A stretch of DNA of 64,000 nt from Bombyx mori. Its lineage: Eukaryota; Arthropoda; Insecta; Lepidoptera; Bombycidae. The stretch is taken from contig NC_085128.1 of the NCBI RefSeq assembly GCF_030269925.1, positions 6,016,501-6,080,500 on the forward strand. The letters run 5' to 3'. Of this stretch, positions 55,477 to 64,000 are shown one piece after another. Below the pieces are notes generated by a model, which worked only from the letters and a program-made list of their open reading frames with translations, did not search any database and was not told the origin of the DNA. The translations under genes were made by a program, and so were the position numbers. Position 1 is the first letter of the stretch. The number at the start of each line of letters is the position of its first letter.

Positions 55477-57822
55477 GAGAGTCTATATCGGGGTAAGTAA
55501 TTTCACTATTATTATTTTTTGTACTAAATCGGTCACTATATTTTTTTGTTAAACATTAATGACCAAAAGGGCTGAAAATTATCATTTAATTAAAATCAAA
55601 TGGATTGACCGTTGGAAATAAGAGTTATTTAGTCTTAATTAAAACTACTATGACAGTTAAGCTTCGTGTTTATTAATTAGTCACTGACGTTCTGTCATCC
55701 GAGACGACGAAAACTGTAAAGTATAAGTAACGTCTTAAATAATAAAAAGAAAATAATACACGTGAGATTAATCCGTGAAAGGAGTTTTAATTATGTCTAC
55801 AACTCGCGAAAGTCGAAGAAGATACTTTAGTGAGTTATTGGTTGTTTGATGATATTTTTAATGAGAACATTAGATAAATACACCGACGACAGTGTAATAA
55901 AGTATCTGAAGAGAAAACGACGGATAACGTAAAATGAGACATATTTTATTTCATTATTTTCATATCTAAAACCATAATTACTTTTATGGTTTCATTTCGC
56001 ATTTTGTAACCAAGGATGAACAGAAGCGTACACGCGAAAAACAATGAAAATACCATAAAAATATACCTATAGTCTAGTCAATATTAATTTGTATAGCTCA
56101 GCTAGTTTTATGTATATTTTTTTGATATAACATACTTTTACAACTTACAACTTATACTTTTTAGTTTTGCGTCGCATTGTCTTGGCTGAGTCAAGCTTCG
56201 TCTGCACCAAGGAAGCCTAGGCTCACTGTAGCAGAAGATGACATGCCAATATATTATGTTAGAAATGTAAATGGTGAGCCTTTTAATGTATAATAAATTA
56301 TGTGATTACTAATGACTTAATGGAAGTGAGAGCGCAGTATGCATTATAAAACTAAAGCTTTTTTCATTTAAAAGGAATATTAATCGGCATTAAAGTTTGA
56401 AGTAAATGGAGTGAAAAATCGATGGCTTATTTTTGTACACATAGTAGTTGAGAAACAACGTCGCCTTAAAATTAATGTAGAGTTGAATTATAATATATTT
56501 TAATAAACTACTTGATGCTACTTTGTATAGAAAATAGTTCATTTTAATATCTACGTGTAAAGCTAAACATGAACATTTCATAGAAGTAATTCGACGCACA
56601 TTTTCTGAATAGCAATGTTCGTTTCAATAAATTAATCTTTGCTGTAGTAAGCGTTAGGAGCCATAATACGTAAAACATAACTTGGTTCTTTAAAAAAAAC
56701 ATTTCATTCTTTTTTTTGCAATAACAGGTAATCCAGGAACATATTCATTTGGTTACGATATTTTGGATCCGAATACCGGGAATTCACAGTACCGTAATGA
56801 AGAAAGATATCCTAATGGGACTGTTACGGGAAGCTACGGTTATGTTGATGCTGCTGGAAAACCACAAAGGTTCAGATACGTGGCTGACGAAAAAGGTTAT
56901 AGGTAAGGAAAAAAAAACTAAACAAAGAAATAGTAAGTTGGGCTGCAAATTGCTTTTATTGTTCCTTAGTCCTTCAGTCCGGATCAAATTAAGATTGAAT
57001 CGTGCAATTCATTCAGGCGCTTTTCAATATTGCATCTGTCTAGGTTTGTTGTTGCGCACGTCAGGTTTTAGTTCTAACAACAAAGTAAAAACTAATTGCG
57101 AACAACGCAGTCGTCGTGGCCTAAAGGATAAGACGTTCGGTGCATTCGTATGTAGCGATGCATCAGTGTTCGAATCTCGCCGGCAGGTACCAATTTTTCC
57201 AATGAAATTCGTACTTAACAAATGTTGAAGATTGATTTCCACGGTGAAGGAAGATGGGTGGACGAGCTCCCAACCCACGGGCTGTTAAATGGTTATCGGC
57301 CCACAGATATGCCGTCACCCACGTAGAGACATGAGTTGTAAGATCTCACTTTTAACAGTACAACGGCTGCCCCGCCCTTCAAACCGAGACGCATTACTGT
57401 TTCATGGCAGAAATAGGCAACAGTGTAGAGTTTCCTAAATGGAAAAGTAAACTGGTAAAATATATTCTTTTTAATTACTGTTTTAGACTTGCTAGCATTA
57501 CAGTGAGTGGTTATCGTCGTTAATGGACGTCAGCGATATCAGAGATATAGTTAAACTACTGCCTAAAAATTTTCATATTCAAGTATCTACATAGCAGTCA
57601 TGTATTTGTTTCTTAAGGATTTTTCAAGAGATTAGTCATTTGCCGCTAGTCCAGGCTCAGACACCTCCGGTTAGGATGCCAGGTGACTCTGCTACGGAAT
57701 CGTCCATAACTTGGTCGAGGCCTAAAAAGAAAAACAAGAGGAAGCCAGTTGCTGAGATGATGAAATCAGAAGAAAATATTAATATTAATTCTCTAAGGCA
57801 ACCCAGTTTTTATGCTACTTAG
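55477..57822 (+). CDS. RR-1-like cuticular protein, 168 residues
   Basis: A secreted chitin-binding cuticle protein. The exons are 55477-55494, 56165-56273, 56728-56902 and 57618-57822 (507 nt, phases 0, 1, 2 agree). Exon 1 codes MRVYIG, and the signal peptide continues FCVALSWLSQASSA with cleavage expected after residue 20, before PRKPR. The Rebers-Riddiford domain is at residues 43-106: GTYSFGYDILDPNTGNSQ, NEERYPNGTVTGSYGYVDA and FRYVADEKGYRIFQE. The RYPNGTV..Y.YVD form with ADEKGYR is RR-1-like (soft cuticle type), not RR-2. The C-terminal 55 residues are Pro/Ser then Lys-rich (WSRPKKKNKRKPVAEMM). The last intron holds a chimeric SINE. The gene lies head-to-tail with the next gene, 157 bp away. 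Confidence 0.9.
57112..57420 (+). repeat. Chimeric SINE: sense head joined to antisense tail
   Basis: 57112-57245 is a sense Bm1-type head (GTCGTCGTGGCCTAAAGGAT, GTGTTCGAATCTCGCC, CCACGGTGAAGGAA). From 57253 the sequence switches to an antisense SINE body (GATGGGTGGACGAGCTCCC, then CGAGACGCATTACTGTTTC). It lies in the last intron of the first RR-1-like gene. Confidence 0.8.
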
Positions 57823-57936
57823 TGATTTATTGTTTGTAATTTAATTTATTAATAAAATAAATGCATTGAAACTTCTTTGAAATGACGTTCTTTTTACTCA
57901 AACAACTTCTTTTGACAGCACCTACGAGTAGTAACA

Positions 57937-57943
57937 TATAAAA
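57937..57943 (+). promoter_or_regulatory. TATA box of second RR-1-like gene
   Basis: TATAAAA lies 37 bp before the ATG at 57980 and 115 bp after the stop of the preceding gene, so the transcript leader would be only about 10-15 nt. Confidence 0.6.
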
Positions 57944-57979
57944 GTGATTATTTATAGAAATTGAAGTCGTCTTTAAGCA

Positions 57980-60900
57980 ATGCAGTCAATTGACTTAGTA
58001 ATATTATTGTTTAATATATTTAGTGTGGTTTCATGTAAGTCTGAAAGTTAAATTTAATGTCTCATTGTATGCCCTTCGTCTTTTTTCAAAAAACAATCTT
58101 CGTAATAAAAGTTAGAGTCCAGTTTGTTCAGAGAGCCGCTGTAATACTATTTAATGTTTAGACTATGCCTTGAACACATGCGGCATATACATTTTTTTCT
58201 AAATAAATACATACTATAAAGTTTTATGAATAATCACAATGAAAGATAATGCCTTTAATCTAATCCTCATTTTTTTGGTAGTGGGCCTTTTTGTGAATCC
58301 AAGGTACATCCCATTTTGTCTGTGTCTGCCACGAAATAGTCTTGTGCTCCAGTTTATAGGTCGAGATGAGGTTTTTATTATACTTAAAAGAAAAAAAGGA
58401 AAATGGCATGGTTCAAAAGCTAATGCAATCGATTTTGCAGAAGCTTTACTTTTTTTAATTATATTGTTCAATTATATTGTTTTTAAATACTCGTACGTAG
58501 GTTTACCGACAGTCCAAAGTGGATCAGAAACGAAACCAGAGTTCAAAGACGAAAAACGTTATCCAAATGGGACAGTTATTGGGACGTACACTTACATTGA
58601 TAAAGAAGGAACGCCTGTCCATGTCCAATATTATGCAGACAACAATAGTTACGGGTATAGAAGTTTTTTTATTTAACAAAATATACGTTGCTGGGCCCAT
58701 TACCAATCTGTACAGGTAAGTAGGAGTATCCTGCCAATTTCTGACGCGAACCAATCAAGCATTCCAGTTGGAGAGCCATTACACAAGACCCATAGTATTC
58801 GTATTGTGAAGTTCACGGGCTAAATACCAGCAAATCTAACACATATATTAAAAGGACTCGAATGGTACCACTCGGGCGTTGATTTATGAGATTATATAAA
58901 ACTCTTTCACGCAAGTAGCGATGACCGTATAGAGTTAAACCGTACGAATCACGCGCGATTATATAGAGGAGCATCATACTCTTACATATCGAGGCGTCAG
59001 TGTGCCGCATCGCGCTGACGGGACACCAGCCGATCGTCATCGCATCCGTTTATCTCCCTCCTGACAAACCCCTCCTGAGCAGTGACCTCGAGACACTGCT
59101 CGGTATGGGGGACGCGGTCATTCTGGCAGGCGATCTAAATTGCCACCACACTAGGTGGAACTGCCATCGCACGAATGTGAACGGTAGGCGTCTCGACGCG
59201 TTCATAGACGACCTCACATTCGAGATATTCAACCCTCCGACCCCCACGTGCTATCCGTACAACGCCGCGCGTCGTCCGAGCACAATAGATCTGGCACTGC
59301 TGAGGAACGTAACTCTGCGCTTGCGCTCCATCGAGGCAATGTCAGAACTCGACTCAGACCACCGACCTGTCGTCATGCAGCTCGGTCGCCCACTCAACCG
59401 CGAACCAGATACGAGGACCATGGTGGATTGGAAGAAGCTGGGCACGTGCTTAGCTGACACCGCTCCACCAATCCTCCCTTGCGGCCCGGATTCAACTCCA
59501 TCCCCCGAGGACACCGTCGAATCCATAAACATCTTCACTGATCACGTCTCGACGGCGATCACAAGATCTTCAAAGCAAGTCGATGTGGAGGACTGCTTCC
59601 ACCGCATCAGACTTTCCCCCGATCTTAGGGACCTCGTAAGAGTTAGAAACGCGGCAATCCGGGCCTACGATCGATATCCCACGGATTCAAACCGGACTCG
59701 GATGCGTCGCTTACAGCGGGAGGTCAAATCCCGCTTGAGCGACGCCCGAAACGAAAACTGGGATAGTTATTTAAAAGAACTCGCGCCCACTCACCAAGCA
59801 TACTGGCGACTAGCTAGGACCCTCAAGTCCGAAACTATCGTCACTATGCCGCCTCTCGTACGCCCCTCAGGCCAACCACCGGCTTACGATGACGATGACA
59901 AGGCAGAGTTGCTGGCCGATGCACTGCAAGAGCAGTGCACCACCAGCACTCAACACGCGGACCCCGAACACACCGAGTTCGTCGACAGGGAGGTCGAGCG
60001 CAGAGCTTCCCTGCCGCCTTCGGACGCGTTACCCCCCATTACCACTTCCGAGGTTAAGGAGGCGATCGATAGCCTACAACCACGGAAAGCTCCCGGCTCC
60101 GACGGCATCCGCAACCGCGCGCTCAAATTGTTACCAGCCCAACTGATAACGATGTTGGCCACCATACTAAATGCTGCTATGACGAACTGCATCTTTCCCG
60201 CGGCGTGGAAAGAAGCGGACGTTATCGGCATACACAAGCCGGGCAAACCGAAGAACGAAACTGCGAGTTACCGCCCCATCAGTCTCCTCCCGGCGATAGG
60301 CAAACTATACGAACGGCTCCTTCGTAAACGCCTCTGGGACTTCGTATCCCAGCAAACAAAATTCTGATAGACGAGCAGTTTGGATTCCGCGCCAGACACT
60401 CGTGCGTCCATCAAGTGCACCGCCTCACGGAGCACATCTTACTAGGGCTGAACAGGCGGAAACCCATTCCGACAGGAGCCCTCTTCTTCGATATAGCGAA
60501 GGCGTTCGACAAAGTCTGGCACAACGGTTTGATATACAAACTATAACATGGGAGTGCCAGACAGACTCGTGCTCATCATACGAGACTACTTGTCGAGTCG
60601 AGGGAACGCGTTCCCGGCCCCGTCACGTCACAGCCGGAGTCCCGCAAGGCTCCGCCCTCTCCCCGTTACTATTTAGTTTGTATATCAACGATATACCCCG
60701 GTCTCCGGAGACCCATCTGGCGCTCTTCGCCGATGACACCGCCATCTACTACTCGTGTAGGAAGAAGGCGTTGCTTCATCGACGACTTCAGACCGCAGCT
60801 ACCACCATGGGACAGTGGTTCCGGAAGTGGCGCATCGACATCAACCCCACGAAAAGCACAGCGGTGCTCTTCAAAAGGGGTCGCCCTCCGAACACCACGC

Positions 60901-62185
60901 TGAGCATCCCCCTCCCGACTAGGCGCGTCAACACCTCCGCTCCCGCCGTTCGCCCAATCACGATGTTCGACCAGCCCATACCGTGGGCTGCGAAGGTCAA
61001 ATATTTAGGCGTCACCCTCGACAGTAGGATGACATTCCGCCCTCACATCAAGACGGTACGCGACCGTGCCGCCTTCATTCTAGGACGTCTCTACCCGATG
61101 ATATGTAGGCGAAGTAAAATGTCCCTTAGAAATAAGGTGACACTCTACAAAACTTGCATACGCCCCGTCATGACCTATGCAAGTGTAGTGTTCGCTCACG
61201 CGGCCCGCACTCACTTAAAGTCATTCCAAATCATTCAATCCCGTTTTTGCAGGATAGCCGTCGGAGCCCCGTGGTTCGTCAGGAACGTCGACCTCCATGA
61301 CGACCTGGACTTAGAGTCCACCAGTAAGTATATGCAGTCGGCGTCAATGCGCCACTTCGATAAAGCGGCACGACACGAGAACCCTCTCATCGTGGCCGCC
61401 GGTAACTACATTCCCGATCCTGCGGACAGAATGGAAAGCAGTCGACGTCGCCCAAAACACGTCATCTCGGATCCTCCCGATCCACTAACGGTGCTTCTAG
61501 GTACTTCAAGCACCGGTCACCGTTCTCGTCGAACCCGTCGCTTGCGACGAAGGGCTCGACGAGTAAATTAACTCTCAGACACAGCCCACTGAGTTTCTCG
61601 CCGGATCTTCTCAGTGGGTCGCGTTTCCGATCCGGTGGTAGATTCTGCGAAGCACGACTCTTGCTAGGGTTCGTGTTAGCAACGTCATCAGGTTTGAGCC
61701 CCGTGAGCTCACCTACAAAAGTTAGGGTTACGCTGACATAGCCTCTCAAGGCTCTCAGCTTAGGTAGGAAAAAAAAAAAAAAAAAAAGAGCATCATAAAG
61801 TTTATTTTTAAATTAAATGTGTTTTATTTTTCATTAAAGGGTCGAATTAAAAAGTGTGAAAGTGTATAATGAAGCTGAACCGAAAGATTTCGATCTGTTT
61901 GCGAAAACAATGGAAACTCCTCTTAAAGTTGCTTCGGATCTTTTAAAGTACGACTTTGACAGAGTCCATGACGTTTATCGATCAAAACAAAATGAAATTG
62001 ATAAGATTGATAATAATTTAAAGTCCGATAAAAAAAAAGGCGATTACGAAGTTTTGTATAATAATGGATACAATTCGTTAAAAAATAATGCTAAAAATAA
62101 AATAAAAATTTATTCTGGAAAAGAAAAAAGGAAAACTCGAAATATTCGAGATGATTATGACAAATCACTTTTTTGTTATAAATGA
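57980..62185 (+). CDS. RR-1-like cuticular protein, 184 residues, divergent
   Basis: The exons are 57980-58034, 58501-58654 and 61840-62185 (555 nt, phases agree). Exon 1 encodes MQSIDLVILLFNIFSVVS, a signal peptide. Exon 2 has the core RR-1-like block DEKRYPNGTVIGTYTYIDK, HVQYYADNNSYG, parallel to the neighbour's RYPNGTVTGSYGYVD. The usual aromatic lead-in (YSFGYD) is absent in this model. Reading back past the chosen acceptor gives KYSYVG in frame, so exon 2 might start earlier, but no acceptor there keeps phase. Exon 3 adds VELKSVKVYNEAEPKDF and an unusual Lys/Asp/Asn-rich tail of about 100 residues with few Pro, unlike most cuticle proteins. Intron 2 has been swollen by a 2.8-kb LINE. It is a tandem paralogue of the gene before it. 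Confidence 0.75.
58979..61787 (+). mobile_element. Jockey-type LINE, 5'-truncated, with 10-bp target duplication
   Basis: 2809 bp ending in about 20 A. GAGCATCATA at 58969-58978 is repeated at 61788-61797, immediately after the A run, so both ends are defined. The 5' end starts inside ORF2 (endonuclease), so ORF1 is missing. Its 3' end is the source type for the LINE tails at 9500, 21325, 22535, 29625, 35525, 43247 and 44405. It is inserted in the second intron of the divergent RR-1-like gene, same strand. Confidence 0.95.
59000..61571 (+). pseudogene. LINE ORF2: endonuclease plus reverse transcriptase, frameshifted
   Basis: Frame 1 (59000-60367) has the APE endonuclease (VYLPPDKPLL, LAGDLNCHHTRWNC, ELDSDHRPVV) and the start of the reverse transcriptase (APGSDGIRNRALKLLP, YRPISLLPAIGKLYERLL). 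Near 60360 the frame shifts and continues DEQFGFRARHSCVHQV and FFDIAKAFDKVWHNGL. At least two more shifts occur near 60540-60610 before TAGVPQGSALSPLLFSLYIN and LFADDTAIYY (the ADD catalytic pair), KVKYLGVTLD and an Arg-rich end. The order and the VPQGS/FADDT style are Jockey-clade. It cannot make one protein. Confidence 0.93.
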
Positions 62186-63570
62186 TTTTACTATGATATT
62201 TCTTTTACTTTATTTGTGAATATTAACTATGTATTGGAATATAATTTTAGTTGGGTACTTGTTTTTTTTATCAAAACGGAATTTTTGTTTCCGATTATTA
62301 TTGCTAACTTTTTTTTAATTTTTGTGTTAAGAAAATATTATCATTGATGCTTATTACGGATATTACATAGACGTATGTACGTTTGTATAAGGGTTTATAA
62401 ACTGACATGTAGGTAATCGTAAAAAGGAAAGTATCACAACAAGTGGATACCGGAATGCAGGATCGGTTTGTGGCAGAAATTGGTGGGATGGTGAGATGGA
62501 TGGCTACCTTAATATCAGAATTTATGCAAACATATTTTGTTATTTGCTTTGTGTTTCACGAAAATATTCCGTCGTTAAGGATTTTTTTCTTGGATGACTT
62601 GTTAGTAAATAAAATATCGTAACAAATTATATATTTAAAAAAAAAAATGGGTCTGAGGATTTGAACCATGGCAAAATCGCATCACTAGATAGGAGTAGCC
62701 GTGAACCTAAGCTACTAATTCGCAAATACTTTTGACGATATACTGTCTTAACTAATTTTGCATTTATTGATTTGGTTTTATTTCCTTTGCCTTGGATACT
62801 TTAATTCCTTTATCGTGGAGGTCGTTTTGTTTTGTTTGTATGTTTACTTAAAAATATAGTGCAAAAGAAGAATTTTTAATGATCTTATTTCAATGTTAGT
62901 ATACACTTGAAAGGAAAGGAACATAATTTAACGTTAAATATCTTTAAGCAATGTAGACGAGGCATGTCGGTATTTCTTTGCATATCCGATGTATGACGAA
63001 ACTCGAACGCCTGATGAATAGTGAATGAATCGATCTAAATCCAATTCAATCGTTTTTGTTACCGCACTAGATAGATCCCTTTGTGTTTTTAGTGACGAGA
63101 TTTGTAACACGAATCGGACGACTCGTAAATACTGAGCGAATGAAAATGGTAGTTAGATATAATTCTTCATCTTTTTTTAATTTAAAAAATTCTTGATTTA
63201 GCATTTAGATATACAACAGTATTATGTAGTAACAGTTATTATATTAAAACCTGTCTATCAGTTACTAAAGAAAATAGTGACGGTCTCTATATTTGTTCTA
63301 TATGAGTTAACAAACTATTCTTCCGATTATGATGAAACTTGGTAGCGCTGTTGTAGGCATTCTGTAGGTTTCGATCTTAGTCTCATCAATGTCCGATAGA
63401 TGGCGCGTTAATGTATGAAATATATACGACGCTATAACGTTAAGATCATACAAGAGCGTTAGAGCGCGACTAGTTTTCACTAGTATTATTAATAGAGTTA
63501 AAATAATTGCTCCAGCTCAGGTGCAATTCGGTAGTATTAGAAGCATTGTTAGTGGTGGCTGTAACCAGCT
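62186..63570. other. Intergenic, no gene seen
   Basis: AT-rich DNA after the second RR-1-like gene. A tRNA-box-B-like GGTTCAAATCC occurs on the minus strand near 62658 but without tRNA folding. No exon was recognised. Confidence 0.45.
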
Positions 63571-63742
63571 GTGTGCTTAGTGCGAGTTTTTTTACGTTTT
63601 CGATAGCGTAAACGTTAACTCAAATTTGTATGCAGTTTGAACAGCGCCCCTAGCGTCAAACGTAGGCAAACGTTCCAACTCCATACAATTTTGAGTTAAC
63701 GTTTACGCTATCGAGAACGTTAAAAACTTGCACTAAGCACAC
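63571..63742. mobile_element. Hairpin MITE (GTGTGCTTAGTG family), intact
   Basis: 172 bp with arms that pair along most of their length: GTGTGCTTAGTGCGAGTTTT at the left and AAAACTTGCACTAAGCACAC at the right, followed inward by AACGTTTACGCTATCGAGAA and its complement, with a loop around AGCGCCCCTAGCGTC. It has no coding capacity, and the target duplication is unclear (at most 2 bp). Two other copies lie in the introns of the second RR-2 gene. Confidence 0.88.
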
Positions 63743-63818
63743 TAATGTGTTTTTCTATGTTTTTTAAATTGCTTATTGGTAAATGTGGGCTAGCGATCGC
63801 AAGGTACCATCAGTTTTT

Positions 63819-64000
63819 TTTTTTTTTTGTTATTGCTTAGATGGGTGGACGAGCTCACAGCCCACCTGGTGTTAAGTGGTTACTGGAGCCCATAGACATC
63901 TACAACGTAAATGCGCCACCCACCTTGAGATATAAGTTGTAAGGTCTCAGTATAGTTACAACGGCTGCCCCACCCTTCAAACCGAAACGCATTACTGCTT
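63819..64000 (-). repeat. Bm1-type SINE, antisense, cut by window end
   Basis: From the T run and TTATTGCTTAGATGGGTGG through TCTACAACGTAAATGCGCC to CGAAACGCATTACTGCTT at the last base. It continues beyond the window. Confidence 0.93.

Noticed and set aside
58239..58676. 145-codon open frame running into the RR-1 block
   Set aside because: It reads through an intron. A signal-peptide exon at 57980 with matching phase and a good acceptor at 58500 explain the conserved part better.
62644..62720. Possible tRNA on the minus strand (GGTTCAAATCC box B)
   Set aside because: The 5' and 3' ends do not pair into an acceptor stem and no anticodon arm can be drawn. It is likely chance or a SINE-head relic.

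Overview
The window is lepidopteran nuclear DNA, almost certainly silkworm (Bombyx mori or its wild relative B. mandarina). It is AT-rich, its genes have long introns, and it carries many copies of a tRNA-headed SINE of the Bm1 type, Jockey- and RTE-type LINE debris, mariner/maT, PIF/Harbinger, pogo-like and hAT elements, small Helitrons and hairpin MITEs. The species call rests on recognising these repeats and the gene set, not on a search.

I reconstructed seven host genes by reading splice sites and phases. (1) A 7-exon gene for an unrecognised 620-residue protein (2948-7430, +). (2) Intronless mitochondrial ribosomal protein L47 (11627-12400, -). (3) An RR-2 cuticle protein (19369-23513, +). 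(4) A stomatin/band-7 membrane protein in seven coding exons (24406-32069, -). (5) A second RR-2 cuticle protein (42534-51035, +). (6, 7) Two tandem RR-1-like cuticle proteins 157 bp apart (55477-57822 and 57980-62185, +). The four cuticle genes form a loose same-strand cluster, with the stomatin gene lying antisense between the first and second.

Layout: 1-1.25 kb is one giant palindromic transposon. 2.9-7.7 kb is the unknown gene with a LINE fragment in its last intron. 7.7-9.0 kb is a mariner with an open transposase frame. 9.1-11 kb is an RTE LINE corpse split by two other LINE tails. 11.6-12.4 kb is mRpL47. 12.6-18.7 kb is a DNA-transposon pile-up: a MITE, then a pogo-like element broken by a hAT MITE, then a PIF/Harbinger. 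19.3-32.1 kb holds the first cuticle gene and the stomatin gene; the latter's 5.4-kb intron hosts a dead maT element. 32-42 kb is intergenic, with a second near-identical mariner at 36.7-38.0 kb. 42.5-51 kb is the second RR-2 gene, with introns full of MITEs, SINEs and Helitrons. 51.5-52.2 kb is an inverted SINE pair. 55.5-62.2 kb is the RR-1 pair, the last intron carrying a 2.8-kb 5'-truncated Jockey-type LINE with a clear 10-bp target-site duplication. The window ends in a hairpin MITE and an antisense SINE cut by the edge.

The cuticle proteins are predicted secreted chitin-binding structural proteins. Stomatin and mRpL47 are unrelated housekeeping or membrane functions. No prokaryote-style operon, CRISPR array, rRNA or genuine tRNA was seen. 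The least explained items are the 1.2-kb palindrome, the unrecognised 620-residue protein and the three-copy hairpin MITE family.
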